The notes below the pieces were generated by a model that searched no databases, was not told the DNA's origin, and was given only the letters and a program-made list of their open reading frames with translations. Positions 36,022 through 44,302 of a stretch of DNA of 64,000 nucleotides are shown in pieces (the stretch's first letter is position 1; each line of letters opens with the position of its first letter). The translations under genes were made by a program, and so were the position numbers. This DNA is from Blautia sp. An249 (GTDB lineage: Bacteria > Bacillota > Clostridia > Lachnospirales > Lachnospiraceae). The DNA lies in NCBI RefSeq assembly GCF_002159835.1, contig NZ_NFJL01000004.1, forward strand, positions 124,001 through 188,000, given 5' to 3'.

Positions 36022-36426
36022 TTACCAACTGCATTTTCCACAATTTGTACAATGGAGACAGTCTGATTTATGAATTTGGGGAATCCATGGAGAAACTTCT
36101 GTCTCACACGCTCTCAGATCCACCGTCTCCTCTTTATACCGGGTTTTCAGTCCCAGTTTCCCATTGCCCATATCCTTAATCATCAGACAATAGATACAAA
36201 ACTGTTCCGGATTCATGCAGCTCTGATAAAGGGTGGGCGCCCAGATCTCCCACTGACTTTGCCCCCTCTTTTTTATCCGTATCTGCCCTGCTTTGCTGAT
36301 AACCTCTGAAATTCTCCCATCCGGGGCAAACTGTATCCCGGGAGTCGGGGTACACGGATAGCTTTCTTCTGTTCTGCCCGCAATTTCCTGCAGAATCTCC
36401 TGCAGCTTTTTCTCTTCCACTGTCAC
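36022..36426 (-). CDS. Hypothetical protein with C-terminal Cys cluster
   Basis: 134 residues, not assigned to a family. The last part has the pattern CLHCTNCGKC (four Cys spaced CxxCxxCxxC), which could bind zinc or an iron-sulfur cluster, and a few more Cys lie near CMNPEQFCIYC. The rest is mixed helix and strand without membrane segments. Probably cotranscribed with the 81-residue gene just upstream. Confidence 0.6.
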   Translation of the reverse strand: MTVEEKKLQEILQEIAGRTEESYPCTPTPGIQFAPDGRISEVISKAGQIRIKKRGQSQWEIWAPTLYQSCMNPEQFCIYCLMIKDMGNGKLGLKTRYKEETVDLRACETEVSPWIPQIHKSDCLHCTNCGKCSW

Positions 36427-36451
36427 TGTCTCTCCTCTCTGAAAATATGCA

Positions 36452-36697
36452 TCATCGGAAGTTTTTCTTAAGTTCTTTCACCAGAATGTCTTCATAATCC
36501 CCTTCAATGTCCTGACTCTTTCCCGTATGAAACAGATTCGTTTCTACTCCGCAGGGCGTATCCCCGTCTGAGAATTCCCAGATATGATAACTTAATCCTC
36601 TGTGCAGGAAATCTATACTTCCGCAGTTATCCTCCTCCCAGTAATGATATTCAATTCCCAGTTCTTTTAACGTTTTCTGTGTGTTTTCTAACCGCAT
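36452..36697 (-). CDS. Small conserved-type hypothetical protein
   Basis: 81 residues: MRLENTQKTLKELGIEYHYW, then a strand-rich middle (FLHRGLSYHIWEFSDG) and a charged tail. Soluble, no motif recognised. It follows the ABC-F gene by 27 bp on the same strand and so may be part of that transcript. Confidence 0.6.
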   Translation of the reverse strand: MRLENTQKTLKELGIEYHYWEEDNCGSIDFLHRGLSYHIWEFSDGDTPCGVETNLFHTGKSQDIEGDYEDILVKELKKNFR

Positions 36698-36724
36698 ACT
36701 ATCCGCTCCTTTTTGACTTATTTT

Positions 36725-38224
36725 TTAAAACGAAATCACTTTTGTCCCGCATTTTTCTGCAAAAACCCGATCGTGTTCCACAATCAGCATGGTAGGTTTA
36801 TATTCCAGAATCAGGTTCTCAATCTGCATCCTGGAAAAAACGTCAATATAATTAAAAGGTTCATCCCACAGATATAAATGGGCCGGCTGAATCAGACTCG
36901 CCGCAATTAAAACCTTCTTTTTCTGCCCCTGAGAATACGTCTCCATAGGCCTTAAAAATTGCGCTCTGTCAAAATCGAGCTGTCTCAGCAGGGCTTTAAA
37001 CAGACTTTCCTCCATCTCCCTTTCTCTCAGGAAGTCCTCCAGAGGCCCCTGTAACCAGGAAGTATCCTGACTCATATAAGAAATTTTTAACCCGCCGGGA
37101 ATCTCCAGAATTCCCGTATGAGACACATTCTCTCTGCCCAGGACAGCCTTTAACAAGGTGGATTTTCCACATCCGTTCTTTCCCTGCAGGAAAACCCGTT
37201 CTCCCTTTCTAAGCTCCATCTGAAAATCTCGGATCACCTCTTTCTCTCCGTAAAAAAGGGATAAATCCTTTGCCCGGATATAAACTTCTCTTGGATGCGC
37301 AAGGGGCATCAGCTTTAAAGAAACGGGAGTTTCCAGGTTCTTTAACAGACTGGATTTTTCCTCAATCATCTTCTCCTGCCGCCGCTTCAGGTTTTTCCTT
37401 CTCTGCTGCATCTTCCTGGACTTTTCTCCCAGATAGGCTCTGGTCCCGATATTGCGGTTGGTATCTTTCTCTGGTATATAGCCAATCTTTCTGCTCTCCG
37501 AGGCGTCCGCCCAGCCGGAAGTCCGTCTGGCCGCTTCCTGAAGCCTTTTAATCTCTCCCTTATGTTTTTCATTTTGTGTCAGTTCAAAATGATCTCTTCT
37601 TTGCTTATTCTCCCACCAGGTGCTGAAGTTCCCCTTTTCCACCTGAATCTGGTTTCTTTCCAGACTTAATATGTGATCCACACAGGCGTCCAGAAAATTC
37701 CGGTCATGGGAAACCAGGATAAATCCTTTCTTTCTGCCTAAATAGCTGCAGACGATCTCCCTTGCCTGACTGTCCAGGTGATTGGTAGGCTCATCAATCA
37801 AAAGGAAGGCATTTTCCCCGGAGAAAAGAGCCGCCAGCATAACCTTCGTCTGTTCTCCGTAACTCAGCGTCTCAAAAGGCTGATACAAAATTTCCCCATT
37901 CACCTTCAGCAGCTCCAACTCCCGGCAGATCTTCCATAATTCCACATCCGGTTTCAGGCTTTCCACCACTTCCAGAGTCATTTCTTTCTTTTTTTCTTCC
38001 GGCACTTCATAGGGAAAATACTGAAATTCACAGGGTGCGTCAATCACTCCCTTATATTCGTACTCTCCTTTGAGAAGTTTCAGAAACGTAGTTTTCCCTT
38101 TGCCGTTTCTTCCGATAAATCCCAGTTTCCAACTGGTATCCACATGAAAAGATACATCCTCAAACACATTTTCCCAGCTTCCCTCATAACAAAAGGTCAG
38201 CCCCGCCACACGGATTTGTGACAT
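36725..38224 (-). CDS. Lsa-type ABC-F ribosomal protection protein
   Basis: 499 residues from the ATG giving MSQIRVAGLTFCYEGSW; AAGGAG lies 8 bases before it, whereas the upstream ATG and GTG are too close to that site. Two ABC domains without membrane segments: Walker A GRNGKGKTTFLK and GKNGCGKSTLLK, signatures LSYGEQTKVML and YSQGQKKKVLI, Walker B LLIDEPTNHLD and LWDEPFNYID. The linker between them carries a charged coiled coil. Lsa/Vga-type members protect the 50S subunit from lincosamides, streptogramins A and pleuromutilins. Resistance spectrum is not predictable. Its leader contains a terminator. Confidence 0.9.
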   Translation of the reverse strand: MSQIRVAGLTFCYEGSWENVFEDVSFHVDTSWKLGFIGRNGKGKTTFLKLLKGEYEYKGVIDAPCEFQYFPYEVPEEKKKEMTLEVVESLKPDVELWKICRELELLKVNGEILYQPFETLSYGEQTKVMLAALFSGENAFLLIDEPTNHLDSQAREIVCSYLGRKKGFILVSHDRNFLDACVDHILSLERNQIQVEKGNFSTWWENKQRRDHFELTQNEKHKGEIKRLQEAARRTSGWADASESRKIGYIPEKDTNRNIGTRAYLGEKSRKMQQRRKNLKRRQEKMIEEKSSLLKNLETPVSLKLMPLAHPREVYIRAKDLSLFYGEKEVIRDFQMELRKGERVFLQGKNGCGKSTLLKAVLGRENVSHTGILEIPGGLKISYMSQDTSWLQGPLEDFLREREMEESLFKALLRQLDFDRAQFLRPMETYSQGQKKKVLIAASLIQPAHLYLWDEPFNYIDVFSRMQIENLILEYKPTMLIVEHDRVFAEKCGTKVISF

Positions 38225-38241
38225 CTGCATCACTCCTTCAT

Positions 38242-38276
38242 AAAAAAAGGAACCGCCCGTTATCCGGCGATTCCCT
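38242..38276 (-). terminator. Attenuator terminator in the ABC-F leader
   Basis: On the minus strand GGAATCGCC and GGCGGTTCC form a stem (one G-U pair) followed by seven T residues (38242-38248), only about 18 bases before the ABC-F start. A terminator placed here, downstream of a promoter and small ORFs, points to attenuation. Confidence 0.8.
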
Positions 38277-38358
38277 GAATTCCTGTCTGAGCGGGTATCT
38301 TTCCATATAAAAAAGGATCTGGAAAACCTCCGTTCTCCAAATTATAAAGAAACCCCAT
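38260..38358 (-). CDS. Possible leader peptide 2 of the ABC-F gene
   Basis: A 32-codon frame beginning MGFLYNLENGGFPDPF and ending QTGIQGIAG, with its TAA inside the loop of the attenuator terminator. The RBS is weak (AAAGG, 13 bases upstream). A ribosome here would physically open the terminator. Coding is inferred from position only. Confidence 0.45.
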   Translation of the reverse strand: MGFLYNLENGGFPDPFLYGKIPAQTGIQGIAG

Positions 38359-38424
38359 GAATCTAAATCTATCCTTTGATAACGCGGCAATTCCCCAATA
38401 CGTTCGTACTGGTTCCTGATTTAT

Positions 38425-38457
38425 TTACCTGTTTTCAAAAAATAGATTTATAATCAT
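38425..38457 (-). CDS. Possible leader peptide 1 of the ABC-F gene
   Basis: A 10-codon frame MIINLFFENR starting about 20 bases after the predicted start of transcription, with AGAGGTG 5-6 bases upstream of the ATG. Ribosomes stalled by a drug on such a peptide could switch the leader fold to antitermination. Confidence 0.5.
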   Translation of the reverse strand: MIINLFFENR

Positions 38458-38482
38458 GCTTTCACCTCTTTCTCTGCAGTTC

Positions 38483-38511
38483 ATCATACCATATCTCTAT
38501 TTCTATGGCAA
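38483..38511 (-). promoter_or_regulatory. Promoter of the ABC-F leader
   Basis: Minus strand TTGCCA (38506-38511), 17-bp spacer, TATGAT (38483-38488); the transcript would start near 38476, giving a leader of about 250 bases. The rest of the 400-bp gap holds the leader ORFs and terminator. Confidence 0.7.
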
Positions 38512-38515
38512 TCCC

Positions 38516-38620
38516 TTATCGCACGATCTTTCCTTCTTTAATTCCACTCATCCATTCTAAGATATGCTTCTGAAATAAGAGAATATCGGGATTTGTCTCC
38601 TGCTCCCTGCGGGTCAGCAT
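38516..38620 (-). CDS. Short ORF after the EndoQ-UvrD gene
   Basis: A 34-codon frame starting MLTRREQETNPDILLFQKHI and ending KEGKIVR, 9 bp downstream of the EndoQ-UvrD stop. Its composition is protein-like but there is no clear RBS. It may be a small protein or the tail of a decayed gene. It ends at the -35 box of the ABC-F promoter. Confidence 0.35.
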   Translation of the reverse strand: MLTRREQETNPDILLFQKHILEWMSGIKEGKIVR

Positions 38621-38629
38621 ATAGGCGGA

Positions 38630-41600
38630 TTATTCAAACAAACTCATCTGATGTCCATATTCTTCCGGCTTTTTCCTTCCGGCCTTTTCCCGGTGCAGAA
38701 TTTCTTCTGACAGCCCTGCCAAAAACGGGGATTCCTCTTTGGCTCCTGTCAGAATCAGTTCCTCCTTGGCTCTGGTCATTCCCACATAGAGAAGCCGTCG
38801 CTCTTCCTCAACATCGATCTCCTCCCTTTTTCTCTCCAGGGGAATTTTCCCTTTCTCTGCACCGTAAATGACAACCACCGGAAACTCTTTCCCTTTGGCT
38901 CCGTGAAGAGTCGTCAGAGTTACCGCATCGGCCGCATATTCCTTTTTCGGACACCGCTTCAAATCACTTTCCGTTCCCAGAACCAGGCTGTTTAGAAATT
39001 CCTTCATCGTCTTATAGAAGACGGCCGTCTCTTTTAACTGACGGACTGCTTCCTGCTCCTGAAGCTCCATGGTCTCCATCCACAGCTCCATAAACTTCTG
39101 GGGCTTCTTCTTTTGCCATGGACTCAGAAACTGCTCCCTGGCTGTCTGTAAAACCTGTTCCGCCATAGAATCTTCCTCCAGATTCCACAGCAGTCTGGCT
39201 GCCTGTTCTTTTGCATAAGAATTTTCCGGCTCTTCCAGATAACGGAAGAAGCAGATGCTTCCTCTGACCTTCTCATCCTGCAGAAAGTCATCCCTTCCTG
39301 CAACCACATAGGGAATCCCCTCCTGCTTCAGACATCGCTCCAGCAAGTCTGCCTGACGGTGGGTCCGGTAGAGAACGGCGATTTCTCCGAATCCCCGCAC
39401 CTTTCTGTCCTGAAACTTCCAGGCTCTCTCCTGGGCTTCCAGCATTCCCATTCCGCCCACCAGCCGGTTGATTTCCTTTGCTGTAAAGACGGCGGCGGCA
39501 AACTCATCTGCCGTGTGCACCATTCTTACCGGTTCCCCCTCTTCCCGATTCCCATGCAAAAGGCGTTCCCCACCCGGGTTTTGAGAAATCACTTCAGCGC
39601 CCGCTCTTAAAATCCGGGGCGAACAACGGTAATTCTCCTTTAGCCGAATCCGGTGCATATCCGGAAAATCCCGGGCAAGTTTCCGGAAACATTCAGCATC
39701 AGAACCCCGAAAACCATAAATGGCCTGATCCGGGTCTCCGATTGCAAATATTTCTCTGCCGACTTTATTCCATTCTTTTATCAGTTCATATTGAACAGGA
39801 TTTACATCCTGAAATTCATCCACCAGCAGGTAAGTAAACGGCTGTCTCCAGTCGTCCCTTTCCTTAAGGCTGCGGGTTAGTTTCAGGGTCTCCAGTAAAA
39901 GCCCGTCAAAGTCCAGCAGATTTCTCTCCTTCAGATACTGTTCATAGGCTTTTACAGCCTTTTCCCAGGTTTCCTCCGCTGCTTCCGGCTCCTTTCCGCA
40001 GGCTGTCCGGGCGCGCCGCTCCAGAAACTCTTTAGGAGTAAGGTTCCCTTCCCATCCGGCCAGAACTTCTCTGGCTGCTTCTTTTGCCTCTTCCTGATCC
40101 AGGAGGGTAAACTCCCTTCCCCGGGCTTTTAAAAAGTCCAGACAGATTTTATGGAAGGTTCCCACCTGTATTGTCCGAAGAGAACGTTTCTTCCCCAGTT
40201 TTCTTTCCAGTCGTTCTCTGATCTCTCCGGCTGCCTGGTTGGTAAAGGTAACGGCTGTAATCATGGAGGGCTTTACCTTTCTGTTTTCCAGCAAATAGCA
40301 AAGGTGGGAAATCAAGGTCTGGGTCTTCCCTGTGCCGGGTCCGGCAATCACGGCAATCCCTCTTTCCTGGGCACGGACTGCTTCCATCTGCTCTTCATTA
40401 AAGCAAATCTCTTTCTCTTCCTTTGTTTCTTTCGGAGTTGCCTTTGGGGAGGAAACGGGCAGTTCCCTGGTCTTCGCCTTTTCTTCCCTCCGGGAGGGCG
40501 TATCAAGCAGGCTGAAGAAATCCATCTGGCCTTCCAGGTTATTTAATTCCCCGGATCCAAAAAAGCGAATGGTTCCGTACTCCCCGTCGAAGCCTGGAAT
40601 TCTCTCCACCTTTCCCTCCCGCAGTCTCTGGATTCCCTCTCCGATCAGATGGCCTGCCACAGAGGCAATTTCTTCCGTGGGAATTGTTCTTAGAATCTCA
40701 AATTCCGGGCCCAGTTTCTTTAACATCCCTTCGTATTCCTTCTGCACCGCCTTGCTGGACGGGGCATGTCCCACAGCGGATCCGATAATTTCCGGAAGGG
40801 GCACCAGACTTTCAAAGGCTTTTGCATCTTTTTTCTCATACCCTTCCTCTCTGTCTGCAAGCTGCTCCACCCGGTGAGATACCCCTATGGTAATCTTCCT
40901 TCCGCAGACAGGACAGATTCCCTGATATTTCTCTGTCTGGGAAGGCGTCAGACACAGGTTGCATTTTCTGTGCCCGTCCATATGATATTTCCCCTCTTCC
41001 GGGAAAAACTCTATGGTTCCGTAAAGTCCTTTTCCTTTCTGAATGGCCTCATAAAGCCCCTGATAAGACATTTCTATATCCAGCAGATTGGCTTCTCTTC
41101 CCAGCTTCGCCGGAGAATGGGCATCGGAATTGGAAATCAGATGGAACTTATCCAGGGCCGATACTCTCCAGTTCATAGGGGGATCGGAAGACAGACCCGT
41201 TTCCACTGCATGAATGTACGGGGTTAAATCTTCGAAACATTCTTCTGCCGAATCGAATCCGGAAAAGGCTCCGAACATGGAGAAATGAGGCGTCCAGATA
41301 TGAGCCGGCACATAGATCCCCTCCGGGCTTATATCCAGCATAATTTCCAGAAGATCCCGGCAGTCCAGTCCCAAAATGGGACGTCCGTCTGAGTGAATGT
41401 TCCCCACATTCTCTAACTTCCCGGAAACTTTCTGTGCCTCTTCAAGTCCGGGCAGGAGAAGAAGGCTGTGAACCTTTCTCACCCGGCCGTTTTTCTTATA
41501 AATGGAACTGATTTCTCCAGTAATTACAAACCGGGGCCGGAAACTGTCTGTAACGGACGCATCCCGGATGCGGTATTCTTCTTTTAACACATAAAGCCCA

Positions 41601-41779
41601 TCCTCCGCAGGTTCAAGCTTTTCTTTCAGCTCTTCCCTCCACTGAGGATGGGTAAAATCACCGCTTCCCACAAGATGAATGCCCTTTTTTCGCGCCCATA
41701 AATCCAGATACTCCGGCGTACAGTCTTTACTGGTTGCGCGGGAGTACCTGGAATGGATATGTAAATCTGCAATATACAT
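38630..41779 (-). CDS. EndoQ-like PHP endonuclease fused to a UvrD/PcrA-type helicase
   Basis: 1049 residues. Residues 1 to about 430 resemble endonuclease Q (PHP domain): metal motif DLHIHSRYS at 4-12, GSGDFTHPQW, SNSDAHSPAKLG, and a zinc knuckle CNLC...CPVCGR near 275-295. EndoQ cuts DNA at deaminated bases. A charged linker follows (about 435-465). Residues 470-1040 form an SF1A helicase: Walker A AGPGTGKTQTL, Walker B LLVDEFQDVNPVQ, GDPDQAIYGFRGSD, ENYRCSPRI, TLTTLHGAKGKEFPVVVI, LLYVGMTRAKEELIL. The protein would couple lesion incision with unwinding. Separate EndoQ and UvrD proteins exist elsewhere; here both are one chain. Confidence 0.9.
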   Translation of the reverse strand: MYIADLHIHSRYSRATSKDCTPEYLDLWARKKGIHLVGSGDFTHPQWREELKEKLEPAEDGLYVLKEEYRIRDASVTDSFRPRFVITGEISSIYKKNGRVRKVHSLLLLPGLEEAQKVSGKLENVGNIHSDGRPILGLDCRDLLEIMLDISPEGIYVPAHIWTPHFSMFGAFSGFDSAEECFEDLTPYIHAVETGLSSDPPMNWRVSALDKFHLISNSDAHSPAKLGREANLLDIEMSYQGLYEAIQKGKGLYGTIEFFPEEGKYHMDGHRKCNLCLTPSQTEKYQGICPVCGRKITIGVSHRVEQLADREEGYEKKDAKAFESLVPLPEIIGSAVGHAPSSKAVQKEYEGMLKKLGPEFEILRTIPTEEIASVAGHLIGEGIQRLREGKVERIPGFDGEYGTIRFFGSGELNNLEGQMDFFSLLDTPSRREEKAKTRELPVSSPKATPKETKEEKEICFNEEQMEAVRAQERGIAVIAGPGTGKTQTLISHLCYLLENRKVKPSMITAVTFTNQAAGEIRERLERKLGKKRSLRTIQVGTFHKICLDFLKARGREFTLLDQEEAKEAAREVLAGWEGNLTPKEFLERRARTACGKEPEAAEETWEKAVKAYEQYLKERNLLDFDGLLLETLKLTRSLKERDDWRQPFTYLLVDEFQDVNPVQYELIKEWNKVGREIFAIGDPDQAIYGFRGSDAECFRKLARDFPDMHRIRLKENYRCSPRILRAGAEVISQNPGGERLLHGNREEGEPVRMVHTADEFAAAVFTAKEINRLVGGMGMLEAQERAWKFQDRKVRGFGEIAVLYRTHRQADLLERCLKQEGIPYVVAGRDDFLQDEKVRGSICFFRYLEEPENSYAKEQAARLLWNLEEDSMAEQVLQTAREQFLSPWQKKKPQKFMELWMETMELQEQEAVRQLKETAVFYKTMKEFLNSLVLGTESDLKRCPKKEYAADAVTLTTLHGAKGKEFPVVVIYGAEKGKIPLERKREEIDVEEERRLLYVGMTRAKEELILTGAKEESPFLAGLSEEILHREKAGRKKPEEYGHQMSLFE

Positions 41780-41845
41780 GCTAATTCCTCTTCTTTCGTA
41801 AATGTTTTTCCCATCACCCTTTCTTTTATCTTAGCACTCCCGGTT

Positions 41846-43234
41846 CTATCTCTCAACTGCTGCCCGATAGATTTTATCCAGTTCTCTGCGTTTTTCTTTT
41901 TCTAACTCATACTCCCCGGGCTCCTTTAAGATGTCCAGGCAGATTTCCTTTAAGATGTCTTCTGCGCCTTTCTCTCCTGTCTGCATCCATTTCTGCAGGG
42001 TTTCCTTTGGGGAAAAGGCCCTGGATTTTACATACTCGCCGTAATCGTCCAGACTTCGGTCGCTTCCCACAAATCCCCGCTGAATCCCTTCTCTCATTTC
42101 TTCCAGAAACGTACTTTCCATGCAATCTGCTACCGTTCCGTCGCAGATCTGCTGGGCGAAGGAAATAGCCTCCAAATCCTGAATCATACAAAGGGGATCA
42201 AACAGTTCGTCCAGACTTAAAGTTCCCACGCAATAAAAACGCTTCGCTCCGTACAGAGCTCCTGCCATAATCATCATTCCCTTTTCCATTCCGGTTCTGC
42301 CGTCTGCAGACTTGCCCCAGGTGTGAATGTTCGTGCTGGAGTAGTCCGGTTCTTCCTCATGAATGTATGCAGCCAGCTCGGCGGCCATTCTCTCCATCAG
42401 AAACTTTTCCGGACTTCCGAAAGCGATATTAAAATCCCGGAAATCAAAGGGAAACAGATTGGCCCGTATTTCTCCGGAAAGTCCGGTGAGGGCTTCTGTT
42501 AAGACGGCGCCTCCCGCCACTTCTGCCAGCGCAGCGGCAAAACCCATAGACAAATTCATCGGGGTAGTCACACCCAGGTTCGGCATGGCAAAGGTATAGA
42601 AAGAATCCAGTCGTTCCTTATTTTCCAGTACGATTTCCAGGGAATCGCCCCCGTAGGTTAAAGGACTAATCATATACACAGGAAGATGTTTCATGGGTTG
42701 TCCCATGACCTGACTCATCTCAAAGAGATATTCCGCTGCCTTTAAAGAATCCGGAGCCAGCGGCCAGCAGCGGGAACAATTCTCTGCTGCGATTTTATAT
42801 CTGGCCAGGGAAGACAGTTCTTTTGGCACATCACAGGGATACCCGGGAATTACCGGATTCAGAGGATACCTCTTACTGGCCTTCTCCACAAAGGCGGCAT
42901 ATTCTCCCAGACTTTCCATGGTATATTCTTTGATCTTTCTATCCTGTACATCCCGGTACTGGTAAGTATACAGACTGGCTTCCCCGTGAAGGCGGTTTCC
43001 ATGCTTATCTTTGGGCGTTTTTATCTTCTTCTGCTTTTCCATAAACTCTTCATAAAGTTTCCGCTCTATGAAAGCCCTGTGATCCTTCATGGTGATTCCC
43101 GGACAATGTTCCAGATGTTCTTCTGACTTTTTGTCAGTTACCTTAATCCCAATCTCTTCCAGCACCTTCCCGGCGCCTTCTGTTATCTTTTCGGCCTGTT
43201 CCCGGCTCAGATACATTCCTTCCCAGTTCTTCAT
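41846..43234 (-). CDS. MttB-family (non-pyrrolysine) methyltransferase-like protein
   Basis: 462 residues of the trimethylamine methyltransferase (MttB) superfamily, TIM barrel. Opening GMYLSREQAEKITEGAGKVLEEIGIKV and the AMPNLGVTTPMNLSMGFAAALAEVAGG region fit the family. It has no in-frame amber codon, so it belongs to the non-Pyl branch, which demethylates betaines or related quaternary amines by moving a methyl group to a corrinoid protein. No corrinoid protein or activase gene lies in the window. Its ATG overlaps the stop of the SIS gene (ATGA), so it belongs to the sugar ABC operon. Confidence 0.85.
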   Translation of the reverse strand: MKNWEGMYLSREQAEKITEGAGKVLEEIGIKVTDKKSEEHLEHCPGITMKDHRAFIERKLYEEFMEKQKKIKTPKDKHGNRLHGEASLYTYQYRDVQDRKIKEYTMESLGEYAAFVEKASKRYPLNPVIPGYPCDVPKELSSLARYKIAAENCSRCWPLAPDSLKAAEYLFEMSQVMGQPMKHLPVYMISPLTYGGDSLEIVLENKERLDSFYTFAMPNLGVTTPMNLSMGFAAALAEVAGGAVLTEALTGLSGEIRANLFPFDFRDFNIAFGSPEKFLMERMAAELAAYIHEEEPDYSSTNIHTWGKSADGRTGMEKGMMIMAGALYGAKRFYCVGTLSLDELFDPLCMIQDLEAISFAQQICDGTVADCMESTFLEEMREGIQRGFVGSDRSLDDYGEYVKSRAFSPKETLQKWMQTGEKGAEDILKEICLDILKEPGEYELEKEKRRELDKIYRAAVER

Positions 43235-44280
43235 GCTTCCTTTCTCCCGTCATAGTCTTTTACTACTTTTGATAAATAGCGAAATCCGTCTACTTCCAGT
43301 CCTTTCCTTCTCGCTGTCTGTTCCGCCAGAAGCTGAAGAGGAACCAGGAAATAAAGGGGAGCAAAACATTCTTCCCCCGCGTCTTCAATAAGAATCCTGT
43401 GTTCCGTACAGGGATGACAATACTTGCCGCAGTCTGTAATCAGATAGATGTCTGCGCCGATATTTTCCAGAAACCGGATATGTGTCTGCGTCTCCCGGGC
43501 CTGTTTCCCGCCGGAAGCCAGAAACAGCACGGGCAGCCCCTTCTCCGTCACTTCCAAGGTTCCATGGCGGAAGTCTCCGATACTTGATCCCATGGTATGA
43601 AGAAAGGTTTTCTCCTGCATCATCAGCGCTCCTTCGATTGCCGCTGCTCCCAGCAGTCCCGCCCCCAGGATGTAGAAGTTTTCCTTTGTCAGCAGGGTAT
43701 TGACCAGAAGATCCAGACCGGTATCTGCCTGCTTCAGTGTCTTTTCCAGTTTCTCTGGTATTTCATAAAATTTCTGCTGATATTCTTCCTTCCATCCAAA
43801 GGCTAAGATTGTCAGAAGAAGAACGGTAGCCAGGTTGGTTTTTGTAGCGGAGCTTACCTCCTGTTCACAGTACAGAGGAAGAACCTCCGAAGCGTTTCTT
43901 CCCAGAGAGGAGTCCGGCTCATTGGTGATTCCCCACAGTTCTGCTCCCGTCTCTTTGACCTTTTCTCCATAAAGTTTTGTCTCAATGCTTTCCCCGGACT
44001 GGGATACAAAAATCACCAGTGTCTCCCGGTCAAAGGAGGGAAGCAGATACGGCAGATCTTCTGCCGGAGTTACCAGAGGCTTTAACCCGCTGTGAAGATA
44101 GAATGCATATTTCGCCATCTGGCAGGCATAAAGAGAAGCTCCCATTCCCGTAAGTACCAGTTGTCTTTTCTCCGTTAGTTTCTGATGATAAAGCTTCGCC
44201 TTCGGCAGATATTCCTCCAGCAGTCTTTTTGCCACCTGGGGCTGATCGTGGATTTCTTTCCACATTTGTGTGTTTTCCAT
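43231..44280 (-). CDS. SIS-domain protein, FrlB/GlmS-isomerase-like
   Basis: 349 residues with two SIS domains (LTGMGASLYACQMAKYAFY at about 43, FVSQSGESIETKLYGEKV at about 90, and ILGAGLLGAAAIEGALMMQEK near 210). The end, GLEVDGFRYLSKVVKDY, follows the pattern of the GlmS isomerase tail. The family includes sugar-phosphate isomerases and fructoselysine-6-phosphate deglycase. With a PfkB kinase and a sugar ABC transporter in the same operon, an amine-sugar phosphate deglycase or isomerase is likely. Confidence 0.85.
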   Translation of the reverse strand: MENTQMWKEIHDQPQVAKRLLEEYLPKAKLYHQKLTEKRQLVLTGMGASLYACQMAKYAFYLHSGLKPLVTPAEDLPYLLPSFDRETLVIFVSQSGESIETKLYGEKVKETGAELWGITNEPDSSLGRNASEVLPLYCEQEVSSATKTNLATVLLLTILAFGWKEEYQQKFYEIPEKLEKTLKQADTGLDLLVNTLLTKENFYILGAGLLGAAAIEGALMMQEKTFLHTMGSSIGDFRHGTLEVTEKGLPVLFLASGGKQARETQTHIRFLENIGADIYLITDCGKYCHPCTEHRILIEDAGEECFAPLYFLVPLQLLAEQTARRKGLEVDGFRYLSKVVKDYDGRKEA

Positions 44281-44302
44281 GGTTACCTCCTCTTTCTATT
44301 TT

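Noticed and set aside
36022-36426. Ferredoxin identity for the Cys-cluster protein
   Set aside because: Only one CxxCxxCxxC cluster at the very C-terminus and no Cys-Pro; a plain ferredoxin fold is not supported.
38238-38358. Leader ORF running through the terminator up to the ABC-F RBS
   Set aside because: Careful base counting places a TAA at 38260-38262, so the frame ends inside the terminator loop.
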